The position numbers and the translations under genes are program-made. This document shows, piece after piece, positions 26,541 through 35,858 of a stretch of 64,000 nt of DNA. The stretch comes from Celeribacter arenosi (lineage in GTDB: Bacteria; Pseudomonadota; Alphaproteobacteria; Rhodobacterales; Rhodobacteraceae), in assembly GCF_039539485.1 (NCBI RefSeq), contig NZ_BAABDF010000003.1, positions 372,001 through 436,000 of the forward strand, read 5' to 3'. The notes under the pieces were generated by a model. The model had not been told where the DNA came from. It saw nothing but the letters and a program-made list of their open reading frames with translations, and ran no database searches. Positions within the stretch are counted from its first letter, which is position 1; the number at the start of each line of letters is the position of its first letter.

Positions 26541-27671
26541 CTATCGGACATCCGAAAACCATTCAGATGGATCGACCGGCTTCTCGCCTACTCTTACCTC
26601 TATATAGAGCGTTTGAGAAAGCCCCGAACCCGTTCCGAGGGTCGCAGCCTCCACAAAAGAGTCAAGCGGCGGGGAATTGCCCCCCATTAAGCCAATCGCC
26701 GCACCGGATTGCACGACTTCGCCAATTTCACCGTATATGGCGTCGAGCCCCGCAAAAACCAACAATACATCCTTGGCGGGCTCAAGAATGATCACATTTC
26801 CGTAGTCGAGAAAGGCGCCGCGATAGCGCACGGTTGCGGGCGCAGGTGCGACAACCAACGCGCGCGGACGTGTGGCGAGCAACCATCCAGGGCGCACAAC
26901 CCCCGCCGCATCGGCTTCGCCGGACCCGCGCAACAGGCGGCCCTGAACGGGGAGAGGCCACGCCCCCTTTTCAACATCGAGGTCGGGGAGGGGGATGACG
27001 CCGTCCACGACGTCCAGAACGGCGAGGCCTTCGGCAAAATCGGCGAGCGATTGGGACGACTCGATCAGACCATCCAGACGCACAGCATCGGTCACAAACC
27101 GGCGCGGCAGTTCGGTGCGGTTTCCCATCGCCTGAGACAAATCTGTCCGGGCGCGTTGAACCTCTTCGAGGCCGGCTTCGAGTTTTGCCATGGCTTCGCT
27201 TTGCAACTCGCGCAGGATGGAGGTTTCCTGCAACCGAACGCGCAGATCTTCGGCCTCTGCCTGCAGGGCGGGCGTCACGGCGGACACGAGCATTCCGGCG
27301 CGCGCATAACTCAGCGGACCGGACGGGTGGACCAAGGCCTCGGGCGTGGCGTCAGGTTGCAGGCGGATCAGAACGCCCAGCAGTTCCGACACCTTTTCGC
27401 TTTCGGCATCAAACCGGCGGCTGAGTTCGGCTTCGCGCAGATAGGCCTGACGCAACGCGACACGCATCGATTCCAATCCGTTTTCATAGGCGGAAACCAC
27501 GCGCGAAAGCGCCCTTACCCGATCGGACGCACCCTCGGCAGCCTGCAGGCCCTCATGGGCCGTGTCGAATTGGGCCATGGCATCGCGCACGAGATCCGCC
27601 GCGGGCGGTTCCTGCGCAAAGGAAGCCGAAGCGAAAACAGACAGGATCAGAGCCGCAAGTGCGCGTTTCAT
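26541..27671 (-). CDS. EnvC-like murein hydrolase activator with degenerate LytM domain
   Basis: A 376-residue periplasmic protein: signal peptide (residues 1-19), long coiled-coil-rich helical region (about 25-215), and a C-terminal M23/LytM domain. The zinc ligands of active M23 peptidases are missing; where HxH is expected it reads VLLVFAGL. This is the same kind of loss as in EnvC and NlpD, which activate amidases at the division site and do not cut themselves. It overlaps gpmI by four bases and precedes ctpA by 50. Confidence 0.88.
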   Translation of the reverse strand: MKRALAALILSVFASASFAQEPPAADLVRDAMAQFDTAHEGLQAAEGASDRVRALSRVVSAYENGLESMRVALRQAYLREAELSRRFDAESEKVSELLGVLIRLQPDATPEALVHPSGPLSYARAGMLVSAVTPALQAEAEDLRVRLQETSILRELQSEAMAKLEAGLEEVQRARTDLSQAMGNRTELPRRFVTDAVRLDGLIESSQSLADFAEGLAVLDVVDGVIPLPDLDVEKGAWPLPVQGRLLRGSGEADAAGVVRPGWLLATRPRALVVAPAPATVRYRGAFLDYGNVIILEPAKDVLLVFAGLDAIYGEIGEVVQSGAAIGLMGGNSPPLDSFVEAATLGTGSGLSQTLYIEVRVGEKPVDPSEWFSDVR

Positions 27672-29194
27672 GTGACGATTAGGGTCTCGCCGGTCATTTC
27701 ATCGGGCTGTGGAAGGCCCATGAGCTGTAGGAGCGTCGGGGCCACATCGGCAAGACGTCCGCCATCGCGCAATCGCGCACCCGCAGGTCCGCCAAAGAGA
27801 ATGACAGGCACAGGATTGGTGGTATGCGCGGTATGCGGCCCGCCTGTGACGGGGTCGATCATGGTTTCGCAGTTGCCGTGGTCGGCGATGACCACCATGG
27901 CGCCACCGGCGGCTGCAAGGGCGGTCACAACGTCGCCGAGACCTTTATCCACCGCCTCGCAGGCCGCGATGGCAGCAGCGAGGTCACCGGTATGGCCGAC
28001 CATGTCGGGGTTGGCGTAGTTGGTTACGATCAGGTCATAGCCTGCGCCAATCGCCTCTACGAATTTCGCCGTCACTTCGGGCGCGCTCATTTCTGGTTGG
28101 AGGTCATATGTCGCAACCTTCGGACTCTGCGGCATGAACCGGTCTTCGCCGACCTCGGGCGTTTCTTTGCCGCCGTTCAGGAAGAAGGTCACATGCGGGT
28201 ACTTTTCCGTCTCCGCGAGGCGGAACTGACGCAGGCCGTGTTGAGCCACCCACGAGCCGAGCGTATTGACGATGTCGCGCTTGGGGTAGGCGGCCTTCAT
28301 ATATTCGCTGTGCTGGACGGAGTATTCGACCATTCCGAGAAGCGCGCTGAGTTGCGGACGCACACCAGTGTCGAATTCATCAAACCCCGGCTCGCCTATG
28401 GCGCGCAGGATTTCACGGGCGCGGTCGGCGCGGAAATTCAAACAGAAGACGCCGTCGCCATCTTTCACGCCACCAAACCCGTCTATCACCGTGGCTTGGA
28501 TGAACTCGTCGTTTTCGCCGCGGGCATATGCCGCCGTCACGGCCGCTTCGGCGGTGGGCGCGGTTTCCATGCCTTGCGCTTTGATCATGGCGTTATAGGC
28601 CTGCGACACGCGTTCCCAACGATTGTCACGATCCAACGCGAAATAGCGACCAATGACGGTGCCGACAGTTGCGCCTTTCGGGAGGCGTGCGACGAGATCA
28701 GGAATAAACCGGTCTGCGGATTTCGGGGCGACATCGCGTCCGTCGGTTATCGCGTGGACCACCACGGGCACGCCGTGATCGCTGACCAGTTTAGCCGCCG
28801 CGAGCGTGTGTTCGATGTGACCGTGCACCCCACCGTCGGAAATCACGCCCATCAGATGCGCAGTGCCACCGGCCGCTTTCACCGTTTCGGCGAAGGCGTT
28901 GATCTCTTGGTTATCAAAAAAGCTACCATCCTCAATCGCGAGATCGATCTGGCCGAGGTCCATGGCAACGATGCGACCGGCACCGATGTTTGTATGGCCG
29001 ACTTCGGAGTTGCCCATCTGCCCTGTCGGCAGGCCCACATCGGGTCCAAAAGTGGTGAGCGCGCTATTGGGACAAGTCGCGATGAGGCGATCATAGGTCG
29101 GCGTGTTGGCCAGAACGGGCGCATTGCCCTCGGGCGTTGGCCCGATGCCCCAACCATCCAGAATACAGAGCACGACAGGTTTCGGTGCGGCCAT
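27668..29194 (-). CDS. gpmI: 2,3-bisphosphoglycerate-independent phosphoglycerate mutase
   Basis: A 508-residue alkaline-phosphatase-superfamily enzyme interconverting 3- and 2-phosphoglycerate with two manganese ions. Motifs are VLCILDGWGIG at the start, the nucleophile serine in GQMGNSEVGHTNIGAGR, GVISDGGVHGH, NFRADRAREI, YANPDMVGHTGD and IADHGNCE. GGAGG lies before the ATG. It is the first gene of a run whose later members act on the cell envelope. Confidence 0.96.
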   Translation of the reverse strand: MAAPKPVVLCILDGWGIGPTPEGNAPVLANTPTYDRLIATCPNSALTTFGPDVGLPTGQMGNSEVGHTNIGAGRIVAMDLGQIDLAIEDGSFFDNQEINAFAETVKAAGGTAHLMGVISDGGVHGHIEHTLAAAKLVSDHGVPVVVHAITDGRDVAPKSADRFIPDLVARLPKGATVGTVIGRYFALDRDNRWERVSQAYNAMIKAQGMETAPTAEAAVTAAYARGENDEFIQATVIDGFGGVKDGDGVFCLNFRADRAREILRAIGEPGFDEFDTGVRPQLSALLGMVEYSVQHSEYMKAAYPKRDIVNTLGSWVAQHGLRQFRLAETEKYPHVTFFLNGGKETPEVGEDRFMPQSPKVATYDLQPEMSAPEVTAKFVEAIGAGYDLIVTNYANPDMVGHTGDLAAAIAACEAVDKGLGDVVTALAAAGGAMVVIADHGNCETMIDPVTGGPHTAHTTNPVPVILFGGPAGARLRDGGRLADVAPTLLQLMGLPQPDEMTGETLIVT

Positions 29195-29286
29195 GGTTGC
29201 CTCCTACGGCTAATGTTGGCCCCTTCTACCGCCTGCGCGCGGCAGGGTGAACCGTTCCTGTTGTGTAGGAGCAAAAAACTTGGGCG

Positions 29287-29757
29287 CTATGCCCTGTGAT
29301 ACGGGCCGCCTGCGAGGATGGAACTGGCGCGGTAGAGTTGTTCGCACAGCATGGCGCGCACCATCATGTGGGGCCAAACCATCTTTCCAAAGGAGATCGA
29401 AAAATCCGCCTTGGCACGCAGGGACGGATCGATTCCGTCCGCCCCGCCAATCACAAAGGACAGATCGGATCGCCCGTCATCGCGCCATTTGGCGATGTGG
29501 TTCGCGAAATCGGGGGAGGAAAGGAGTTTTCCGCGCTCGTCGAGTGCGACCACGAAGGCGCCGGTCGGTATCGCGCGTTCGAGAAGGTCGGCCTCTGCGG
29601 ACATGCCGCCACCTTTACGGTCATCCACTTCGCGGATGTCGAGCGGGCCGAGCGATAGGGCACGCCCTGTTCGCTCAAACCGCGTTTGGTAGTCGTCAAT
29701 CAGCGCCGCTTCAGGGCCGCTTCGCAGGCGGCCCACAGCGCATATTTGGACGCGCAT
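29287..29757 (-). CDS. rlmH: 23S rRNA (pseudouridine-1915-N3)-methyltransferase
   Basis: A 156-residue SPOUT methyltransferase acting on the 70S ribosome at pseudouridine 1915. The C-terminal knot carries FVIGGADGIDPSLRAKAD and the end LYRASSILAGGPYHR, both diagnostic. Its start overlaps the rsfS stop by one base, the usual arrangement of these two ribosome-related genes. Confidence 0.95.
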   Translation of the reverse strand: MRVQICAVGRLRSGPEAALIDDYQTRFERTGRALSLGPLDIREVDDRKGGGMSAEADLLERAIPTGAFVVALDERGKLLSSPDFANHIAKWRDDGRSDLSFVIGGADGIDPSLRAKADFSISFGKMVWPHMMVRAMLCEQLYRASSILAGGPYHRA

Positions 29758-30146
29758 CAGTCCGTCGGCGCTTTCCGCTGCAGATCGGCCTTTGCTTCAT
29801 CCGGGGACATCCACATTTTCTCCAACTGGTAGAAATCGCGGACCTCGGGGCGGAAGATGTGAACGATCACATCACCTGCATCAATCAAGACCCAATCACC
29901 CTGATCGCGGCCTTCGTCGCGGGTCAGGATATCGCGCTCATGTTTGAGGACGTCTGACAGTTTGCTCGCCATAGCCGAAACCTGACGGGTTGAACGACCG
30001 GAACAAACCACCAGAAAATCAGCGATCTCCGATTTGCCTCGCAAATCAATGGAGACAATATCTTCCGCTTTGTCCTGGTCGAGGGTGTGAGTGATGAAAT
30101 CCAGCAATTGCTGGCCTTCGTGCCGTTCGGTCACTGCTCCACTCAT
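29757..30146 (-). CDS. rsfS: Ribosome silencing factor
   Basis: A 129-residue RsfS (DUF143, Iojap family) that binds L14 and blocks subunit joining during starvation. Core motifs are EDIVSIDLRGKSEIADFLVVCSG (given in part), RQVSAMASKL and DWVLIDAGDVIVHIF, followed by FYQLEKMW. The open frame extends upstream to a GTG at 30263, but the ATG at 30144-30146 has GGAG seven bases before it and gives a normal length. It is followed immediately by rlmH. Confidence 0.93.
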   Translation of the reverse strand: MSGAVTERHEGQQLLDFITHTLDQDKAEDIVSIDLRGKSEIADFLVVCSGRSTRQVSAMASKLSDVLKHERDILTRDEGRDQGDWVLIDAGDVIVHIFRPEVRDFYQLEKMWMSPDEAKADLQRKAPTD

Positions 30147-30470
30147 GAGCGGCTCCGATGCAGCGGCGCCATTGGCCGCAGACTGTGCGTATGACAGGAC
30201 ATCGTCCTCCTGGGTTGCACGCCGGTCATCGCCCCGACGCTGGGCGTAGTGCAAATGTAGCACTGCGAATGTGAAATCTCAACGCCAGAGGGATAATCTC
30301 GGCGCGCAGGGACCTATAGGGCACATTGCGACCGCCCAAAACCCGTAAATTCGCGCACAGAACATGCGCAGGCGGCGAAGGTTTGCCTATAGCGCAACGG
30401 ATTTCGCCGGTGCCAGGTCACGCAATGTGCGCCGCACGCCGACGATTTAATTAAAATGCCGCGAATATTC

Positions 30471-31787
30471 CTACTCTGGGGGCGTGGCCGCCAAAGCGGG
30501 GCCGTCCAACACGCGGACCTCACGTTGCGGGTAGGGAATCGAGATGCCGTGCTCCTTGAACGCGTCCCAAAGGGCGAGGTAGACGTTGCCGCGAATGTTG
30601 GTGAGACCGCCGGTCGGATCGGTAATCCAGAACCTCAGGATGTAGTCCACGCTGCTATCGCCAAAGCCGACTATGTGACAAACGGGCGAGTGGGTATGGA
30701 GCACGCGTTCGACGCTCGCGGCGGCGGCCACCGCAAGGCGGCGCACCTCGTGGGGATCGTTGTCATAAGACGTTCCAAAGAAGATATCGAGGCGCACAAA
30801 ATCGTTGGAGTGCGACCAGTTCACCACCTGCCCCGTGATGAGGTCTTCGTTCGGGATCAGGTATTCTTTGCCGTCGCGTGTAACGACCGACGCATAGCGC
30901 GCGCCCAGCGTATTGATCCATCCAAAGGTGTCGCCAAGCGAGATCACGTCGCCGGGTTTGATGGATTTGTCGAGGAGGATGATGACCCCCGAGACGAGGT
31001 TGGACACCACTTTCTGAAGGCCAAAACCGAGACCCACACCGATCGCACCCGACAGCACGGCGAGACCCGTAAGGTCGAACCCCACGGCTTTGAGACCTAT
31101 GAAGAAGGCGGCTGCATAGAGCGTAATTTGCAGGACTTTGACGAGGAGCACGCGCATCGAGGGTGAGATGTCTTCGTTCTCTTTGATGCGCGACGATGTC
31201 TGTGTGGCGACGATGCGCGCAAACGAGAACAGGAGTGCCGTGACGACGAGTGCTTTTAGGATGGCCAAAAGCGAAAGACGGAAGTCGCCGAATTCCACCG
31301 CGAATGTGTCGAGGACGGCCATCGTTCGATCCTGAGCGCCGAGGAGGAGAATCGTCACGTATATCCACAAGCTCCACCGCACGATCCGCCGCAAAAACGG
31401 ATTGCGCACCAGTTGCACCGCGAAGCTGACGAATACCCATGCGGAGGCGATTTCCGCGACAATGCGGATCAGGTAGGAGCGCGACGGCCAGGTCACCTCC
31501 TGCATGACGAGGTAAATGCCCCACAGGATCAGGGCCCAGATGACCAGCCACATGCGTTTCTCAACGGCGAGCAACCAGCGCAGTTGGAGCTTTGACCACC
31601 CCTCTTTCGAACGGACCCACGTGCGAAAACGCGCACTGGCCAGTTTCCCGAGGAGACGTGCCGCGGCAAATGCCGCAAGCATGAGCCCGATTTGATAGAG
31701 GTTCCAACGCCGAAGCAGGCCGGTCAGAAAGCCGACCGCTTCATCGCCGGTTTGTGTCAACAAGTCCGAAAACTGTACCGGATCCAA
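30471..31787 (-). CDS. MscS-family mechanosensitive ion channel
   Basis: A 438-residue inner-membrane protein with about six hydrophobic segments (residues 30-300). The pore helix and beta domain are clear: AIGVGLGFGLQKVVSNLVSG, then LDKSIKPGDVISLGDTFG and YLIPNEDLITGQVVNWS. It has three or four more membrane helices than E. coli MscS, as in many YbdG/YnaI-like channels. The start is a TTG at 31787 behind AGGGGGG. It should relieve osmotic downshock. No partner gene is adjacent. Confidence 0.9.
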   Translation of the reverse strand: MDPVQFSDLLTQTGDEAVGFLTGLLRRWNLYQIGLMLAAFAAARLLGKLASARFRTWVRSKEGWSKLQLRWLLAVEKRMWLVIWALILWGIYLVMQEVTWPSRSYLIRIVAEIASAWVFVSFAVQLVRNPFLRRIVRWSLWIYVTILLLGAQDRTMAVLDTFAVEFGDFRLSLLAILKALVVTALLFSFARIVATQTSSRIKENEDISPSMRVLLVKVLQITLYAAAFFIGLKAVGFDLTGLAVLSGAIGVGLGFGLQKVVSNLVSGVIILLDKSIKPGDVISLGDTFGWINTLGARYASVVTRDGKEYLIPNEDLITGQVVNWSHSNDFVRLDIFFGTSYDNDPHEVRRLAVAAAASVERVLHTHSPVCHIVGFGDSSVDYILRFWITDPTGGLTNIRGNVYLALWDAFKEHGISIPYPQREVRVLDGPALAATPPE

Positions 31788-32030
31788 ACGTCGCCCCCCT
31801 CGAAACTGTGCGAATCATGCCTGCGGGATGCGCGCGACGCAACATGTGACGGCCAAATAGCATCCGCCGCGGGATCGCAGTATCGCTCCCGCGCGCCAAT
31901 ACATATTCGCGTGAAAACGAATACGTCTGGCCTGAATCGCCAAATTGGGTCAGCATTTTACGGGGTTCAAACCGGCGCGCCACGCCGAGCGATCTTGATA
32001 CCATGCGCAATCAGGCGTAAACGGAGCACC
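31788..32030. other. Intergenic region between mscS and the leuC leader
   Basis: I see no long gene here. With the following leader ORF and spacer it makes a 405-base gap before leuC. It must hold the divergent promoters for the MscS gene and for leuC, but no clear promoter boxes or perfect repeats stand out. Confidence 0.4.
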
Positions 32031-32123
32031 ATGACACGTGTGTTTGATATGGACGACCGCGCCCGCCTGCCTTGGCGGTTCTTTGGTGCGTCTTTGACTC
32101 TTCTCGCCCGACTTCGGGGCTGA
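32031..32123 (+). CDS. Candidate small protein upstream of leuC (30 residues)
   Basis: This frame encodes a 30-residue peptide beginning MTRVFDMDDRARLPW and ending ASLTLLARLRG. GGAG is correctly spaced (ACGGAGCACC directly before the ATG), which is better than chance. Five leucines are present, four in the last eight residues. It ends 69 bases before leuC. A leucine-sensing leader peptide is possible, but I find no convincing terminator hairpin after it. It may also be an independent small protein. Confidence 0.4.
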   Translation: MTRVFDMDDRARLPWRFFGASLTLLARLRG

Positions 32124-32192
32124 GACCTATTTGGCATGGCCTGCGCCTGCCGACGTGACTGTTGAAATACCTAAAATTTTACGGAGAGCGAA

Positions 32193-33614
32193 ATGACCGC
32201 CCCGAAGACAATCTATGACAAAATCTGGGATGCCCATGTTGCCCACGAGGCCGACGACGGCACCTGCCTGCTCTATATTGACCGCCACCTCGTTCACGAA
32301 GTGACCTCGCCGCAGGCCTTCGAAGGACTGCGCATGACCGGTCGCAAAGTGCGCGCGCCGGAAAAAACCATCGCCGTGCCCGATCACAACGTGCCCACCA
32401 CGCTGGATCGCGCGAATGCTGCGACCATGACCGAAGACAGCCGTATTCAGGTCGAAGCGCTCGACAAGAACGCGAAGGATTTCGGCATCAACTATTACCC
32501 CGTGTCCGACATCCGTCAGGGTATCGTGCACATCGTGGGTCCCGAGCAGGGTTGGACCCTTCCCGGCATGACCGTCGTTTGTGGTGACAGCCACACCGCG
32601 ACACACGGTGCCTTTGGTGCGCTCGCCCACGGGATCGGCACCTCGGAGGTCGAACATGTTTTGGCCACGCAAACGCTGATCCAGAAGAAGTCCAAGAACA
32701 TGAAGGTCGAAATCACCGGCAAACTGCGTCCCGGTGTGACCGCGAAAGACATCACTCTGGCCGTCATCGGCGCAACCGGTACTGCCGGCGGCACGGGCTA
32801 TGTCATCGAGTACTGTGGCGAAGCGATCCGCGCTCTGTCCATGGAAGGTCGCATGACCATCTGCAACATGGCCATCGAAGGCGGCGCACGCGCAGGCCTC
32901 ATCGCGCCTGACGAGACCACCTTCGAATATGTGAAAGGCCGCCCGCACGCGCCAAAAGGCGCACAGTGGGAAGCCGCGCTGGCATGGTGGAAAACGCTCT
33001 ACACCGACGAAGGCGCACATTTCGACAAAGTCGTCACTCTGAAAGCCGAAGAGATCGAGCCGGTTGTCACATGGGGCACCTCGCCCGAAGACGTGTTGCC
33101 GATCACCGCGTATGTCCCGAGCCCCTCTGATTTCAAAGGCGGCAAGGTCGACGCGGCAAAACGCTCGCTCGATTACATGGGCCTCACACCGGGTCAGAAA
33201 CTCACCGATATCCAGATCGACACCGTCTTTATCGGCTCCTGCACCAACGGCCGGATCGAAGACCTGCGTGCCGCCGCTGCGATCCTCAAAGGTAAGAAGA
33301 TCAAAGACGGGATGCGCGCGATGGTCGTACCCGGTTCGGGGCTTGTGCGCGCTCAAGCCGAGGAAGAGGGTCTTGCCGATATCTTCAAGGACGCCGGTTT
33401 CGAATGGCGCCTCGCGGGTTGTTCCATGTGCCTTGCCATGAACCCCGACCAACTCGCCGAAGGTGAGCGGTGTGCCTCGACGTCGAACCGCAACTTCGAA
33501 GGCCGTCAGGGCTATAAAGGGCGCACGCACCTCGTGTCCCCCGCCATGGCTGCCGCCGCTGCGCTCACCGGACATCTGACCGATGTGCGTGAACTGATGG
33601 GTGAGGTCGCCTGA
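32193..33614 (+). CDS. leuC: 3-isopropylmalate dehydratase large subunit
   Basis: A 473-residue aconitase-family subunit that works with LeuD to isomerise 2- to 3-isopropylmalate in leucine synthesis. The [4Fe-4S] cysteines are at 350 (IGSCTNGR), 410 and 413 (GCSMCLAMNPD). Other family motifs are YIDRHLVHEVTSPQAFEGLR, VVCGDSHTATHGAFG and STSNRNFEGRQG. GGAGAGC lies before the ATG. The leuD gene comes next but one, with an alpha/beta hydrolase gene between. Confidence 0.97.
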   Translation: MTAPKTIYDKIWDAHVAHEADDGTCLLYIDRHLVHEVTSPQAFEGLRMTGRKVRAPEKTIAVPDHNVPTTLDRANAATMTEDSRIQVEALDKNAKDFGINYYPVSDIRQGIVHIVGPEQGWTLPGMTVVCGDSHTATHGAFGALAHGIGTSEVEHVLATQTLIQKKSKNMKVEITGKLRPGVTAKDITLAVIGATGTAGGTGYVIEYCGEAIRALSMEGRMTICNMAIEGGARAGLIAPDETTFEYVKGRPHAPKGAQWEAALAWWKTLYTDEGAHFDKVVTLKAEEIEPVVTWGTSPEDVLPITAYVPSPSDFKGGKVDAAKRSLDYMGLTPGQKLTDIQIDTVFIGSCTNGRIEDLRAAAAILKGKKIKDGMRAMVVPGSGLVRAQAEEEGLADIFKDAGFEWRLAGCSMCLAMNPDQLAEGERCASTSNRNFEGRQGYKGRTHLVSPAMAAAAALTGHLTDVRELMGEVA

Positions 33615-33671
33615 TCCGATGACCCGGAACGGCGCATATGTCCATCCGATCTGGTCCGGCCCAGTCCGGTC

Positions 33672-34532
33672 ATGTCGGAGAACACATGTGCCGTGCGGGG
33701 ATTACGGCGACAGGCATCAGGCATGAGAGAACCGGAAGTCATCCACTCTGACGAACAGATCAGAGTCTCGCTTATGCGCTCCGGAAAGGCGCGTACGGGC
33801 CGGACTCTGCTGTCTTTCACTGGGGTTGGTCATGCGCTGAATGGCATTGATGTGCAAAAACCGGAGTTCTTTAAGGCAGGTCAGGGCTACGACCAGATGT
33901 TTTTCATCAGTGATCTGAATCGTAGCTGGGGCAATGCGCTCGATTTTGACGCATTGGCCGATGTGCTGGCGCCCTATATCGGGGATCAGTCTGTCGATAC
34001 GCTTGGCAACTCCATGGGTGGCTTTCTATCGCTTCTCGCGCCGGCGTTTTTCGATGTGAGACGCGCAACGGCCATCGTTCCGCAGATCAGTGTCCATCCG
34101 GATATCGTTCCATGGGAAACCCGTTGGTCGGACTATCGGGGTGCCATTCGCGACTGGCAGTTCCCGTCAGTTGCACAGCATCTGGTTGATCGCACCGATT
34201 ACGCGGTCGTCGTCGGTGACGATGCGCTCGACCTGCGCCATGTCGCTTTGCTCCCGCAGCGGAAAAACCTAACCGTCCTGTCGGTTCCCGATGGAGGTCA
34301 CAATGTGGCGGCGCGGCTCAAAGAGCTTGGCTTGCTCGACGACTTCGTCCGCCACGTTATGGACGGGGATGATCTTGAACACTGGTTCAACGACGATTTC
34401 CTGCCCGCTCTGAAAATCAACGCGGCCGCGGCATCAGCCGCCGTGCGCGACCCGATCCAATTAAGCTGGCCCGCCAGGGTCAAATCCAGTCTTAAAAGCA
34501 AGGTTCAAAAATGGAAAAGTTTGAAAAACTGA
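33672..34532 (+). CDS. Alpha/beta-hydrolase-fold protein inserted between leuC and leuD
   Basis: A 286-residue protein (269 if the ATG at 33723 is used, which has a better ribosome site). It shows a nucleophile elbow in TLGNSMGGFLSLL (Gly-x-Ser-x-Gly), a possible acid in VVVGDDALDLRH, and a late histidine in SVPDGGHNVAARL, so a complete catalytic triad is plausible. No signal peptide. The last 40 residues are basic and helical. Its 3' end overlaps the leuD start by 22 bases. I cannot name a substrate; the tight overlap with leuD suggests co-expression. Confidence 0.75.
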   Translation: MSENTCAVRGLRRQASGMREPEVIHSDEQIRVSLMRSGKARTGRTLLSFTGVGHALNGIDVQKPEFFKAGQGYDQMFFISDLNRSWGNALDFDALADVLAPYIGDQSVDTLGNSMGGFLSLLAPAFFDVRRATAIVPQISVHPDIVPWETRWSDYRGAIRDWQFPSVAQHLVDRTDYAVVVGDDALDLRHVALLPQRKNLTVLSVPDGGHNVAARLKELGLLDDFVRHVMDGDDLEHWFNDDFLPALKINAAAASAAVRDPIQLSWPARVKSSLKSKVQKWKSLKN

Positions 34533-35116
34533 CCGGCATCGCGGCGCCCATGCCGCTCGTCAATATCGACACTGACATGATCATTCCGAAAGTGTTCCTC
34601 AAAACGATCAAACGTTCGGGCCTCGGCGTGAACCTGTTTGACGAGATGCGCTATGACCGTCAGGGCAACGAGATCGCCGATTTCGTGCTCAACAAACCCC
34701 AGTATCGTGAAGCGCAGATTCTTGTGGCTGGCGACAACTTTGGTTGTGGTTCGTCGCGCGAACACGCGCCGTGGGCGCTGGCGGATTTCGGGATCAAGGC
34801 GATCCTTTCGACCTCCTTTGCCGACATCTTTTACAACAACAGCTTTAAAAACGGCATCCTGCCGATCGTGATGCCACAGGACGTTATGGACGTTCTCATG
34901 GCTGATGCGGAAAAAGGTGCGAATGCGCGCATGACGATCGATCTGGAAAATCAGGTCGTGACGACATCGGACGGGCAGGAGTTTCCGTTTGAAGTCGATT
35001 CGTTCAAGAAGCAGTGCCTGATGAACGGTCTCGACGATATCGGCCTGACCATGGAAAAGGCACCCTCGATTGATGCCTATGAAGCGCAGATGTCTCAGGC
35101 GCGTCCTTGGGTTTGA
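34511..35116 (+). CDS. leuD: 3-isopropylmalate dehydratase small subunit
   Basis: A 201-residue LeuD swivelling subunit. Family motifs are PLVNIDTDMIIPKVFLKTI, GDNFGCGSSREHAPWAL and STSFADIFYNNSFKNGILP. It binds LeuC to form the active dehydratase. It starts inside the end of the preceding hydrolase gene and is followed by a strong terminator. Confidence 0.97.
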   Translation: MEKFEKLTGIAAPMPLVNIDTDMIIPKVFLKTIKRSGLGVNLFDEMRYDRQGNEIADFVLNKPQYREAQILVAGDNFGCGSSREHAPWALADFGIKAILSTSFADIFYNNSFKNGILPIVMPQDVMDVLMADAEKGANARMTIDLENQVVTTSDGQEFPFEVDSFKKQCLMNGLDDIGLTMEKAPSIDAYEAQMSQARPWV

Positions 35117-35136
35117 TTGCTCTTTTATGAGATGCG

Positions 35137-35165
35137 AAAACGGCGGCCCAAGGGTCGCCGTTTTT
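35137..35165. terminator. Bidirectional intrinsic terminator between leuD and the CoA-transferase operon
   Basis: AAAACGGCG at 35137-35145 and CGCCGTTTT at 35156-35164 form a 9-bp stem with a ten-base loop, with T's on one side and A's on the other. It lies 20 bases after the leuD stop and 14 bases beyond the opposed scoB stop, so it can end both transcripts. Confidence 0.9.
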
Positions 35166-35179
35166 CGTTTCCGGCCCGG

Positions 35180-35845
35180 TCAGGCGGCAACCTTGCCGAA
35201 TTCCATTTCCGGTACATTTCTTGAATGTATGAGACGGGCAGTGGTCGCGGCCTCGATCATCTCAACCGTCACGCCGGGCGCGCGTTCGAGCAGGTGCAGC
35301 CCGTCTTCTTGTGGTCGGATCACGGCCATTTCTGTCACGATCAGGTCGATCCGTCGCTGCGACGTCAGGGGCAATGTGCACTCAGGCACGATTTTGGGTT
35401 CGCCTTTGGCGGTGTGTTGCATGGCGATGATGACCTTCTTCGCCCCGGTAACGAGATCCATCGCCCCACCCATTCCCGGTGTGTAATGGCCGGGGATCAT
35501 CCAGTTGGCCAGATGCCCTTTTTCATCAACCTGCAGCGCGCCGAGAACCGTGAGGTCAAGGTGCCCGCCACGGATCAGGCCAAACGAAAACGCGGAGTCG
35601 ATGGTCGATGCGCCCGGAACGAAGGATACGAACCGTCCGCCCGCGTCGGTGAGATGTCGGTCTGTCATGCCCTCAGGCGGGCGGTGACCCATGCCGACGG
35701 CACCGTTTTCGGCCTGAAAGAATACGCCAAGGGATTCGTCGAGATAGTCGGAAACCAGCGTGGGAATACCGATGCCGAGGTTAACCAACGTGCGCGGTTC
35801 GATTTCCTGCGCGACGCGGCGTGCGATGAGTTCTTTGGGGTCCAT
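35180..35845 (-). CDS. scoB: 3-oxoacid CoA-transferase subunit B
   Basis: A 221-residue family I CoA-transferase B subunit. The catalytic glutamate lies in FFQAENGAVGMG, and GGHLDLTVLGALQVDEKGHLANW is conserved (given in part). With subunit A it moves CoA from succinyl-CoA or a related donor to acetoacetate or another 3-oxoacid. Annotation as the acetoacetate enzyme is likely but the acid is not certain from sequence; 3-oxoadipate transferases look similar. It is 13 bases downstream of the A subunit. Confidence 0.88.
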   Translation of the reverse strand: MDPKELIARRVAQEIEPRTLVNLGIGIPTLVSDYLDESLGVFFQAENGAVGMGHRPPEGMTDRHLTDAGGRFVSFVPGASTIDSAFSFGLIRGGHLDLTVLGALQVDEKGHLANWMIPGHYTPGMGGAMDLVTGAKKVIIAMQHTAKGEPKIVPECTLPLTSQRRIDLIVTEMAVIRPQEDGLHLLERAPGVTVEMIEAATTARLIHSRNVPEMEFGKVAA

Positions 35846-35858
35846 GAGACTGCCTCCT

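Noticed and set aside
32124..32192. Classical transcription attenuator before leuC
   Set aside because: No stable terminator hairpin followed by T's could be drawn after the 30-codon frame.
32127..33575. 482-codon minus-strand frame opposite leuC
   Set aside because: The leuC frame carries all catalytic motifs; the opposite frame shows only compositional bias.
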